Positions 1 through 6,060 of a DNA stretch of 7,262 bases are shown here, one piece after another. The DNA comes from Dehalococcoidia bacterium (GTDB taxonomy: Bacteria > Chloroflexota > Dehalococcoidia > Dehalococcoidales > RBG-16-60-22). The stretch spans positions 1 through 7,262 of the forward strand of contig SOKS01000090.1 of the NCBI GenBank assembly GCA_004375725.1, in the 5' to 3' direction. Position numbers and translations under genes: made by a program. Under the pieces are notes generated by a model, which searched no databases, was not told where the DNA came from, and saw nothing but the letters and a program-made list of their open reading frames with translations. Each line of letters opens with the position of its first letter. Positions within the stretch are counted from its first letter, which is position 1.

Positions 1-596
1 CGCATCGCTTTTTGAATAAGCGAACCACCCGCGTCAAAGGCCTGCAGGTTCTGCTCTTTCACCCTGGCCGGCGATTTCCCGACCAGTACCTGCTTCACTT
101 CCTGGCTATCGAAGAGCGGCGATACCTGACACAGCGCGCCTACCATGACCACGTTGGTCAACAGGCTGCCACCAATCTGCCGCGCGCATTCGGTGGCCTT
201 GATGGCGTAGCCCTTCTTCCCCGACTTCTTCAGCGCTGCCTGGATTTCCTCGTCCGAGGGGTAGGTATCCATCTCCATATTACACAGCACCGTCGGCTCT
301 TTGTAGTCGTTGAGCAGGTACATGCCGTCCCCGGCGAGCAGTTCGAAGTTACGCAGCATCTCGATAATTTCAAATCCCATAAGGACATCCACTTTCCCGG
401 CCGGGATGAGCGGCGAATAAAGCTCGGCATCGGAAACCCTCAGATGCGATACCACGGAGCCGCCGCGCTGCGCGGCGCCGATTGTTTCCACGGCAAAGAT
501 TTTATAGCCTTTTTTAATCAGGTATTCCGCGAGGATGCTTGAGGCAAACAGGTTGCCCTGTCCGCCGACACCCGCAATCAGTACGTTTAACTCCAT
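1..596 (-). CDS. iorB: Indolepyruvate:ferredoxin oxidoreductase beta subunit (3' end beyond window)
   Basis: This is the beta subunit of the cytoplasmic, ferredoxin-dependent 2-oxoacid oxidoreductase that converts aryl-pyruvates (from Trp, Phe, Tyr transamination) plus CoA into aryl-acetyl-CoA, CO2 and reduced ferredoxin. Reading from the ATG at 596, 198 codons are visible with no stop, so only the extreme C-terminus should be missing, since the family is usually about 190-200 residues. The N-terminus carries the glycine-rich loop GVGGQGN (residues 9-15), followed by ETIGAAQRGGSVVSHLR (about 36-52). Both are hallmarks of the pyruvate/ketoisovalerate oxidoreductase gamma domain found in IorB. 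The start is supported by AGGAG (608-604) seven nt upstream. The first 10 nt overlap the end of iorA, so the two are probably translationally coupled. The family assignment is confident. The exact 2-oxoacid substrate is inferred from the partner and not visible here. Confidence 0.93.
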   Translation of the reverse strand, partial: MELNVLIAGVGGQGNLFASSILAEYLIKKGYKIFAVETIGAAQRGGSVVSHLRVSDAELYSPLIPAGKVDVLMGFEIIEMLRNFELLAGDGMYLLNDYKEPTVLCNMEMDTYPSDEEIQAALKKSGKKGYAIKATECARQIGGSLLTNVVMVGALCQVSPLFDSQEVKQVLVGKSPARVKEQNLQAFDAGGSLIQKAM

Positions 597-2422
597 GTTA
601 TTGCTCCTATCTGGCAGACTTCCACGCACATGCCGCACTCAACACAGGTGCCATAGTCAATGGTCGCCTTGCCATCGCTGAAATGGATGGACGGGCAGCC
701 AAAGTAGGTGACGCAAATCTTGCAGCCATTGCAGAGGTCTTCATCGAGAACGACCTTGCGCGGTGTGAAGCCGAGCTCGCCGGTCCGCCTCGACACCAGG
801 TAGCACGGTTCGGTGGCCACGATAACGGAGACACCTTTCTCCTTCACCGCCTTTTCCAGCGCTTCCTTTACCTGCGGGATGTCATAAGGATTGACCACCC
901 GGGCACTGGTGGCTCCGGCGGCGGTGGCAAGTCCAGCCACGTCAATGGCCATGGCCGGTTCACCGCGAACATCGATATCACTGCCCGGATGCGGCTGGAA
1001 GCCGGTCATGGCCGTGGTCCGGTTATCGCAGACGATGGCTACCAGGTCCACGCCGCTGTGGATGGCGTTCAGGAGACCGAGAACCCCGTTGTGGAAGAAG
1101 GTGGAATCGCCGATGATGGCAAATACCGGCTGTTCACAGCCGCTGTAAGCGATGCCTGAGGCCATGGGTATTGACGAGCCCATGCAATAGATGGTCGACT
1201 GCAGTTCCAGCGGCAAGAATGAGCCGGCGTCATAGCAGCCGATATCTCCGGTAACCACGCCCTTGTATTTGCGCGCGGTTAATTTCAGCGCGTGCAGCAG
1301 GCCACGGTACTGGCAGCCCACACACTGGGTGCGCGTTCGTATCGGGACCTTCATTTCCAGCGGCACCGTTGCCGGAATTTTCTTTTCCAGTTCCGGATAG
1401 AGCCCCGCCAGCGACTTCAATACTATGGTGGTTGATAGTTCGCCTTCCGGTGGCAGGAACCCGCTTCTCCCCACCACCTCCACCTGCACACCTTCATCAT
1501 AAAACATCTGCTTCAACATACCCTCCACCACCGCCTCGCTGTCCTCATAGACGACCAGCCGGTCCATTTTTCGGGCGAACTGGAGCACCTTGTTCCTGGG
1601 CAGGGGCAGGGTGCCCAGCTTGAGAATCGGGAATTTTTTACCCAGTATCTTTTCCGCCTCTTTGACAAACGCATAGCCGATGCCGCAGGCGACCAGCCCT
1701 ATCTTGCCTTCACCATCCTCGATATGATTGAAGGGGCTAGCCTCCATGACTTTGGCCAGCACGGGCTGTTTCTCATTGAGCCAGCGATGCCTGATCACAG
1801 GCCGAAGAACGCCGCCGGCCCGGGTCTCTTTGACCGCGCTCATAATGAATCGGGAGCGATCATCTTCAAAGCGTGGCGCCTTCCCTTTCTTTATACCCTC
1901 CATGCCGATAGTACTGCGCCCATGACAAACGCGCGTCACCGGCCGCACCACAAAGCATAGCTCCGTCTCCTCGGAGAGTTCAAAGGCCGCCTTCACCATG
2001 TCCTTGGCTTCCTGCGGGCACCAGGGGTCAAATACCGGCAGGTGGGCATTAAGGCGGGTGATTATGCGGCTGTCCTCTTCATTCTGCGATGAGAGGGCGC
2101 CGGGGTCATCCCCCGAAATCAGCACCAGCCCACCGCGTACCCCCGTGTAATTCAGGTGCATGAGAAAATCAAGGACCACATTGGTCCCGTTATGCTTCAT
2201 TACCGCCAGTGAGCGGGTGTTACAGAGAGAAGCACCCATGCATATCTCCAGAGCCACCTTTTCATTGATGCACCACTCCGCACGGATATCAGGGTATTTG
2301 GAAACATATTCCAGCACCTCTGAGATCGGGGTTCCCGGGTAGCCCGCTACCACCTTCACTCCTGCCTCAATCGCTCCCCTCCCCATCGCCTCGTTACCCA
2401 TCAGGTACTCTTGCTCCGTCAT
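587..2422 (-). CDS. iorA: Indolepyruvate:ferredoxin oxidoreductase alpha subunit
   Basis: This is the catalytic subunit of the IorAB oxidoreductase. It binds thiamine diphosphate, decarboxylates the aryl-pyruvate and passes electrons through Fe-S clusters to ferredoxin. The 611-residue product has the family's usual length. The N-terminal pyrimidine-binding domain shows GYPGTPISE (27-35). A CVGC pair lies at 367-370 and GDIGC at 392-396. The TPP/Mg motif runs from GDSTFFHNG (438-446) to DNRTTAMTG (466-474). The C-terminal ferredoxin-like domain has two cysteine quartets, at 564/567/570/576 and 593/596/599/603. The last cysteine is followed by Gln instead of the usual Pro. A GTG four codons upstream (2434) is in frame, but GGAGG at 2432-2428 sits five nt before the ATG at 2422, so that ATG is chosen. 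It is the third gene of the operon, 42 nt after the MaoC-like gene, and overlaps iorB by 10 nt. Confidence 0.96.
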   Translation of the reverse strand: MTEQEYLMGNEAMGRGAIEAGVKVVAGYPGTPISEVLEYVSKYPDIRAEWCINEKVALEICMGASLCNTRSLAVMKHNGTNVVLDFLMHLNYTGVRGGLVLISGDDPGALSSQNEEDSRIITRLNAHLPVFDPWCPQEAKDMVKAAFELSEETELCFVVRPVTRVCHGRSTIGMEGIKKGKAPRFEDDRSRFIMSAVKETRAGGVLRPVIRHRWLNEKQPVLAKVMEASPFNHIEDGEGKIGLVACGIGYAFVKEAEKILGKKFPILKLGTLPLPRNKVLQFARKMDRLVVYEDSEAVVEGMLKQMFYDEGVQVEVVGRSGFLPPEGELSTTIVLKSLAGLYPELEKKIPATVPLEMKVPIRTRTQCVGCQYRGLLHALKLTARKYKGVVTGDIGCYDAGSFLPLELQSTIYCMGSSIPMASGIAYSGCEQPVFAIIGDSTFFHNGVLGLLNAIHSGVDLVAIVCDNRTTAMTGFQPHPGSDIDVRGEPAMAIDVAGLATAAGATSARVVNPYDIPQVKEALEKAVKEKGVSVIVATEPCYLVSRRTGELGFTPRKVVLDEDLCNGCKICVTYFGCPSIHFSDGKATIDYGTCVECGMCVEVCQIGAITWS

Positions 2423-2427
2423 GAACG

Positions 2428-2432
2428 CCTCC
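2428..2432 (-). promoter_or_regulatory. Shine-Dalgarno site of iorA
   Basis: GGAGG lies five nt upstream of the ATG at 2422. It falls inside the longer open frame that begins at GTG 2434, so it argues for the ATG as the true start. Confidence 0.75.
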
Positions 2433-2464
2433 ACTGGTTTAATGGTCGTTTGCCGTTAAATGGC

Positions 2465-2887
2465 CTATTCGCTTCGGGGTATGACCACCGCCTCGCCTTC
2501 CAGCACCACGGTGTCGTCCTGATTGCGGCAGGTGGTCCTCAAGCGAACGCGGTTTCGCTCCGGTATCTTTTCAATCACCTCCACCTCAGCCTCAATTACA
2601 TCCCCGAACTTTACCGGTGCTCTGAACTTCAAACTCTGGGATATATAAATATTGCCGGGGCCGGGTAATTTCATGCCGAGCACTGCTGAAATCAGGCTCG
2701 CAATGAGCATGCCGTGGGCGATTCGCTCACCGAAAATCGTCTGCTCGGCATAAAACTTGTCCATATGTATCGGGTTTATATCCCCGGTTAACTCGGCGAA
2801 GCGTATCACGTCCCGCTCAGCAATCTGCTGGCTGATGCTGGCCCGGTCACCGATATTCAGTTGGTCAATGGTTTTTCCATGTTCCAT
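2465..2887 (-). CDS. MaoC-like (R)-specific enoyl-CoA hydratase family protein
   Basis: This is a 140-residue single hot-dog-fold protein of the MaoC/PhaJ type, which hydrates trans-2-enoyl-CoA to (R)-3-hydroxyacyl-CoA or performs the reverse dehydration, usually as a homodimer in the cytoplasm. The hydratase-2 signature is clear: FAELTGDINPIH at residues 30-41, with the expected catalytic Asp36 and His41. The conserved continuation IAHGML (56-61) follows. The length matches single-domain MaoC proteins. The start ATG at 2887 has only a weak AAGG upstream. It lies 10 nt after the acyl-CoA dehydrogenase stop, so coupled translation is likely. Its place after the dehydrogenase fits a dehydrogenation-then-hydration pair, although whether the enoyl-CoA product passes directly to it is inference. 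A MaoC-fold dehydratase with another acyl substrate, such as the mesaconyl- or methylfumaryl-CoA type, cannot be excluded. Confidence 0.88.
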   Translation of the reverse strand: MEHGKTIDQLNIGDRASISQQIAERDVIRFAELTGDINPIHMDKFYAEQTIFGERIAHGMLIASLISAVLGMKLPGPGNIYISQSLKFRAPVKFGDVIEAEVEVIEKIPERNRVRLRTTCRNQDDTVVLEGEAVVIPRSE

Positions 2888-2897
2888 GTTGCCTTGA

Positions 2898-4034
2898 TTA
2901 GCGAAACAGCGATGCTGAGATAATCATACGCTGGACTTCCGAAGTTCCTTCGTAAATCTCGGTCAGCTTGGCATCGCGGAAGTAGCGCTGCATCGGCGAG
3001 TCCATCATATAGCCATAGCCACCGAACACCTGAATCCCCAGCGTGGATGCCCGCATGGCCAGTTCCGTGGCATATAGTTTGGCCATAGCTGCCTGCGTCC
3101 GGAACGACTGTCCGTTATCCGCCAGCCAGGCTGTCTGATAGGTGAGCAATCGGGCTGCTTCCAGTTCGGTATAAATATCGGCCAGTCGCCAGCTAATCGC
3201 CTGGTAGGAAGCAATCGGCGCGCCGAACTGCTTGCGGTTCTTGGCATACTCAACGGTTCTCTCCAGAATGGCGCGGGTAATGCCGAGGGCCTGTGCCGCT
3301 ATGCCTATCCGGCCATGGTCAATCAGTTCCAGAAAGATGCGCATGCCCCGCCCCTCATCACCAAGTCGGTTGGCTGCCGGCACGCGGCAGTCCTCGAGCA
3401 CCTGGTCGGCATTGGTGGCGGCACGCATGCCCAGCTTATCGTACTTCTTGCCTTTGCTGTAGCCCGGCGAGTCTGCCTCCACGAGAAATGCCGTCATTCC
3501 CCGCTCCCCCAGCTCGGTTACATTGGCAAAGGCCAGCATCACATCACAGACATCGCCATTGGTGATGAATATCTTGGTGCCATTGAGTATATAGTCGTCA
3601 CCGTCTCTGGCCGCGGTCGTCTGCATATTGCTGACATCGCTGCCGGCCTCTGATTCGGTGATGGCCATGGCACCGATTCTTTCCCCTTTCACCAGCGCGG
3701 GCAAGAACTTTTGCTTCTGCTCCTCGGTGCCGAAGCGGTAAATCGGTGCCGCGCACAGGCACAGGTGTGCGTCCAGAATATCGGCGGTGGCGGCACATGC
3801 CCGGGAGAGCTCTTCCACAGCAATGGCCACGGAAAGCTCATCACCACCGCTGCCGCCATACTCCGGAGGTATACCCAGGCCGAGCAACCCCATATCCGCC
3901 ATCATCTTGAAGTTGTCTCGGGCAAACTCCTGCTTCCGGTCCAGCTCGTCGGCCACCGGTGCCAGTTTTTCATTGGCGAAGTCCCTGACGGTGGTCTGGA
4001 GCATCTTGTGTTCTTCGCTGAGAGAAAAGTCCAC
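2898..4034 (-). CDS. Acyl-CoA dehydrogenase (FAD-dependent)
   Basis: This cytoplasmic flavoprotein oxidises acyl-CoA to trans-2-enoyl-CoA and normally passes electrons to electron-transfer flavoprotein. The 378-residue product has the standard family length and three-domain layout. An N-terminal helical domain begins DFSLSEEHKML. Family signature 1 follows as AMAITESEAGSD (122-133). The C-terminal helical domain contains NRKQFG (266-271) and signature 2 in the region QVFGGYGYMMDSP (335-347). The catalytic base is expected to be the Glu in IYEGTSEVQR (360-369), at position 362, as in short-chain, butyryl-type and branched-chain enzymes. The open frame extends to 4136. However, AAGGAGG at 4046-4040 lies five nt before a GTG at 4034, which puts the family-typical N-terminus right at the start, so this GTG is chosen. 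It is the first gene of the operon, with a promoter at 4071-4099. No etfAB genes are visible. Substrate chain length cannot be read from the sequence. Confidence 0.95.
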   Translation of the reverse strand: MDFSLSEEHKMLQTTVRDFANEKLAPVADELDRKQEFARDNFKMMADMGLLGLGIPPEYGGSGGDELSVAIAVEELSRACAATADILDAHLCLCAAPIYRFGTEEQKQKFLPALVKGERIGAMAITESEAGSDVSNMQTTAARDGDDYILNGTKIFITNGDVCDVMLAFANVTELGERGMTAFLVEADSPGYSKGKKYDKLGMRAATNADQVLEDCRVPAANRLGDEGRGMRIFLELIDHGRIGIAAQALGITRAILERTVEYAKNRKQFGAPIASYQAISWRLADIYTELEAARLLTYQTAWLADNGQSFRTQAAMAKLYATELAMRASTLGIQVFGGYGYMMDSPMQRYFRDAKLTEIYEGTSEVQRMIISASLFR

Positions 4035-4039
4035 GGCTG

Positions 4040-4046
4040 CCTCCTT
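4040..4046 (-). promoter_or_regulatory. Shine-Dalgarno site fixing the GTG start of the acyl-CoA dehydrogenase
   Basis: AAGGAGG is a near-perfect match to the 16S anti-SD, five nt before the GTG at 4034. It rules out the longer open frame to 4136, whose extra residues do not resemble the family. Confidence 0.85.
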
Positions 4047-4070
4047 GCTAAACGCTGGAACGCTAGAACA

Positions 4071-4099
4071 ATCGTAACCCCAACACCATTTATTGTCAA
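4071..4099 (-). promoter_or_regulatory. Sigma70-type promoter of the acd-maoC-iorAB operon
   Basis: On the minus strand a perfect -35 box TTGACA (4099-4094) is followed by a 17-bp spacer and the -10 box TACGAT (4076-4071, four of six consensus). Transcription would start near 4064, giving a leader of about 30 nt before the GTG at 4034. No other good promoter is seen between the four genes, so this one probably drives the whole operon. No operator is evident. Confidence 0.7.
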
Positions 4100-4129
4100 G
4101 GAATGAAAAGCCAGTCCGATATAAAAATG

Positions 4130-4157
4130 GTGACAAAATTGGCTCGCCTTGTATAGA
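4130..4157 (+). promoter_or_regulatory. Candidate promoter of the plus-strand terminase-like cassette
   Basis: GTGACA (4130-4135, five of six to TTGACA) is followed by a 16-bp spacer and TATAGA (4152-4157, four of six to TATAAT). The predicted start near 4164 leaves a leader of about 40 nt. An alternative extended -10, TGCTATTTT (4165-4173), is nearby without a good -35. Either choice is overlapped by the palindrome at 4153-4170. The promoter is divergent from the operon promoter, with no shared boxes. Confidence 0.45.
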
Positions 4158-4170
4158 ACATTTGTGCTAT
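4153..4170. promoter_or_regulatory. LexA-like palindromic operator candidate
   Basis: ATAGAAC-ATTT-GTGCTAT is an imperfect inverted repeat with 7-bp arms, one mismatch and a 4-bp spacer. The core GAAC-N4-GTGC differs by one base from the GAAC-N4-GTTC box bound by LexA in Gram-positive-type SOS systems. It overlaps the candidate -10 box of the plus-strand cassette, which is where a repressor site should be. The geometry is seen directly; binding by LexA is inference. Confidence 0.42.
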
Positions 4171-4204
4171 TTTATTGATGCTAATTAAAATAACGAGGGA
4201 AATG

Positions 4205-4393
4205 ATGAAACTCCTGAAATTGGCCGTGGCAAAACAGCGGTGGGACCTCGCTGCCCACACCATTGTCCTGGCAGCTGCCCGGACTTTAAGCAAAGGAGAA
4301 AGACCATATGCCAGCCAGAGCACGCCAGAAATCAAACGCAACAAAGGCAAAGACAAACGCGAAAAAGGGCGGCTTTTACCAAAAAGTGCTTGA
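4205..4393 (+). CDS. Small protein of unknown function with Lys/Arg-rich tail
   Basis: This is a predicted 62-residue protein that I do not assign to a named family. Residues 1-28 look like an amphipathic helical segment with the core QRWDLAAHTIVLAAARTL (11-28). The rest, from about residue 44, is strongly basic (PEIKRNKGKDKREKG) and may bind nucleic acid. GAGG at 4195-4198 lies six nt before the ATG at 4205; an adjacent ATG at 4202 is equally open. It is the first gene after the LexA-like site and candidate promoter. Its last 86 nt overlap the following gene in another frame, which makes the basic tail less certain as a selected sequence. It could be a regulatory leader peptide or a real small DNA-associated protein. 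The case for translation is the SD, the promoter context and the ordered N-terminal half. Confidence 0.5.
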   Translation: MKLLKLAVAKQRWDLAAHTIVLAAARTLSKGERPYASQSTPEIKRNKGKDKREKGRLLPKSA

Positions 4394-4670
4394 TGAAGCC
4401 GAGCGTCTCGACTTCGAATTTGTTTCCGGTGTCAATGGTATTGACGATGAGATTGCGCTGCTCCGGGTAAAAATAAAGTCCATCCTGGGCGATGACCCGA
4501 AAAATATCAAGCTCATCGTAGAAGCCACCAATGCTCTGGAGAGGCTTATCCGCACGAAATACAAAATCAGCAAAGAACAGAGGAAAGGATTGAAGGAGGC
4601 CATTGGCAATGTCCTCAAAGAAGTCGCCCTCCCCCTCGGCATCGGCATCGCCACCACCATCAGCAAATGA
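4308..4670 (+). CDS. Hypothetical 120-aa protein preceding terminase-like gene
   Basis: No named family is recognised. The 120-residue product starts with a low-complexity basic Ala/Lys region (residues 1-22). An apparently all-helical region follows: GIDDEIALLRVKIKSIL (44-60), IKLIVEATNALERLIRTKY (67-85) and KGLKEAIGNVLKEVALPLGI (93-112). There is no signal peptide; the last 15 residues are hydrophobic but too short and Gly-rich for a confident membrane helix. AAAGGAG at 4292-4298 lies nine nt before the ATG. It overlaps the 62-aa gene upstream by 86 nt and the terminase-like gene downstream by 62 nt. A small helical protein encoded directly before a terminase large subunit is the usual position of a terminase small subunit (DNA recognition), so that role is a reasonable guess. 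No helix-turn-helix is evident, and the guess rests on position alone. Confidence 0.75.
   Translation: MPARARQKSNATKAKTNAKKGGFYQKVLDEAERLDFEFVSGVNGIDDEIALLRVKIKSILGDDPKNIKLIVEATNALERLIRTKYKISKEQRKGLKEAIGNVLKEVALPLGIGIATTISK
4593..4599 (+). promoter_or_regulatory. Shine-Dalgarno site of the terminase-like gene
   Basis: AAGGAGG lies nine nt upstream of the ATG at 4609. It is only three nt from the in-frame TTG at 4603, so the ATG is the better start. The site lies inside the preceding coding sequence. Confidence 0.75.
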
Positions 4671-6060
4671 ACCCGTGGTCAACGGACTGGCCGCACGCAA
4701 GCTGCGTCCCTACCAGCGAGAGATCGCTCTCGCCATACTGAACAGCGTCTTTGGCAGAAAGGGGCTGACTTTCTCCGTGGAGATCGCCCGGCAGGGAGGG
4801 AAAAATGAGCTTTCTGCCCAGCTTGAACTGCTCCTTTTGACGCTCTATATGGCGGAGCCGCAAAATCTGATAAAGTGCTCCCCTACCTTCAAACCGCAGA
4901 CGATTATCTCCATGGCCCGCCTCAGGGACAGGCTGAATGAGGCCGGCTTCGATGGCATCTGGCGCGCCGAGCTGGGCTATATCATCAGTCTGGGCAATGC
5001 CCGGGCCATATTCCTCTCCGCCGATGAATCCGCCAACGTGGTGGGCAATACGGCCCACATCCTGCTGGAAGTAGACGAAGCGCAGGATGTCAGCAAGGAA
5101 AAATACAACAAAGAGTTCAAGCCCATGGGCGCCACCACCAACGTGACCACCGTGCACTATGGCACCACCTGGGATGACGCCACCCTGCTGGAGGAGGTGA
5201 AGCAGACCAACCTGGAGCTGGAAAGAAGGGACGGCGTCAGACGCCATTTCCGGTATGACTGGCAGGAAATTGCCCGTTACAATCCTGATTACCTCGCTTA
5301 TGTTGAAGCAGAAAGGGAGCGCCTTGGTGAAAACCATCCGCTTTTTTTGACCCAGTACCGGCTCCAGCCCATCCGTGGCGGCGGTGGCTTCCTGAACATG
5401 CAACAGCGTGCCCAGATATGTGGCGAGCACCACCGGAAACACGTTTATGAGTCAGGTAAAACCTACGTTGCCGGCATAGACCTGTCCGGGGAAGCCGAAG
5501 AGGCCGAGGACGCTTATCTCAGGGCGATAAAGCCGCGGCAGGACTCCACGGTGGTCACCATCGGTGAGCTGGATTTCACCGCCGACAGTGAACTGGTGAA
5601 GCAGCCACGGGTAAAAATCGTGGAACATTACTGGTGGACGGGCAGAAAGCATACCGAGCTTTACTCCCAGATGGTTGATATTTTGAAGAACGTATGGCAC
5701 TGCCGCCGGATTGCGGTTGATGCTACCGGAGTCGGTGAGCCGGTGAGCTCATTTCTGAGGCAGGCGCTGGGCTCACGGGTGGTTCCCTTTACCTTCACCC
5801 AGCGGTCGAAATCGGAGCTTGGCTTTAACCTGCTCGCCGCGGTTAACTCCGGACGGTTGAAGATGTACCGAAGTGACAGCTCCCCTGAGTACCAGGAATT
5901 CTGGCTCGAGATGGAAAGAGCCAGAAGCCAGTACCGTCCCAACCAGACGATGAACTTTTACGTTGACCCCTCCCAGGGCCACGACGACTTCCTGATGAGC
6001 CTGGCGTTAATGCTCGAAGCTGCCAGCCAGTTCACGCCAAGGGGGGCGAGGGGAAGTTAA
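4609..6060 (+). CDS. Terminase large subunit-like ATPase/nuclease (solitary)
   Basis: This is a 483-residue protein with the two-domain plan of phage terminase large subunits, the motors that pump DNA into capsids and cut it. The N-terminal ATPase shows a Walker A-like ARQGGKNE (60-67), a Walker B ILLEVDEAQD (151-160, Asp156/Glu157) and a possible coupling motif around HYGTTW (183-188). The C-terminal RNase H-fold nuclease has its three expected acidic positions: GIDLSG (Asp291), AVDATGVGEP (Asp371) and HDD (Asp459/Asp460). Residues 1-21 are a Ser/Pro/Ala-rich low-complexity lead that overlaps the upstream gene. The length is typical or slightly short, and no frameshift is visible, so the protein looks active. 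No portal, protease or capsid gene follows: the next gene is a convergent host-type surface protein. It may be a prophage relic, part of a small mobile or satellite element, or a domesticated DNA motor/nuclease. Confidence 0.85.
   Translation: MSSKKSPSPSASASPPPSANEPVVNGLAARKLRPYQREIALAILNSVFGRKGLTFSVEIARQGGKNELSAQLELLLLTLYMAEPQNLIKCSPTFKPQTIISMARLRDRLNEAGFDGIWRAELGYIISLGNARAIFLSADESANVVGNTAHILLEVDEAQDVSKEKYNKEFKPMGATTNVTTVHYGTTWDDATLLEEVKQTNLELERRDGVRRHFRYDWQEIARYNPDYLAYVEAERERLGENHPLFLTQYRLQPIRGGGGFLNMQQRAQICGEHHRKHVYESGKTYVAGIDLSGEAEEAEDAYLRAIKPRQDSTVVTIGELDFTADSELVKQPRVKIVEHYWWTGRKHTELYSQMVDILKNVWHCRRIAVDATGVGEPVSSFLRQALGSRVVPFTFTQRSKSELGFNLLAAVNSGRLKMYRSDSSPEYQEFWLEMERARSQYRPNQTMNFYVDPSQGHDDFLMSLALMLEAASQFTPRGARGS

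Noticed and set aside
12..542. A 176-codon plus-strand open frame opposite iorB
   Set aside because: It is a mirror of the iorB coding frame. The minus-strand product has the GVGGQG motif and an SD, and the plus-strand product matches nothing recognisable.
539..1159. A 206-codon plus-strand open frame opposite iorA
   Set aside because: It is antisense to a clearly conserved coding region. Its composition is that of a shadow frame, and it has no convincing SD or family resemblance.
4035..4136. N-terminal extension of the acyl-CoA dehydrogenase to position 4136
   Set aside because: The extension crosses the promoter and the perfect SD, and adds residues unlike the family. The GTG at 4034 gives the standard 378-residue protein.
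4096..4356. An 86-codon minus-strand frame with hydrophobic stretches in the divergent intergenic region
   Set aside because: It would run through the operon promoter and end only about 60 nt before the GTG of the acyl-CoA dehydrogenase. It has no SD, and its hydrophobicity comes from AT-rich non-coding DNA and antisense sequence.
4660..5442. A 260-codon minus-strand open frame opposite the terminase-like gene
   Set aside because: The plus strand here encodes clear Walker A and B motifs. The antisense frame is His/Gly/Val-rich without recognisable domains.
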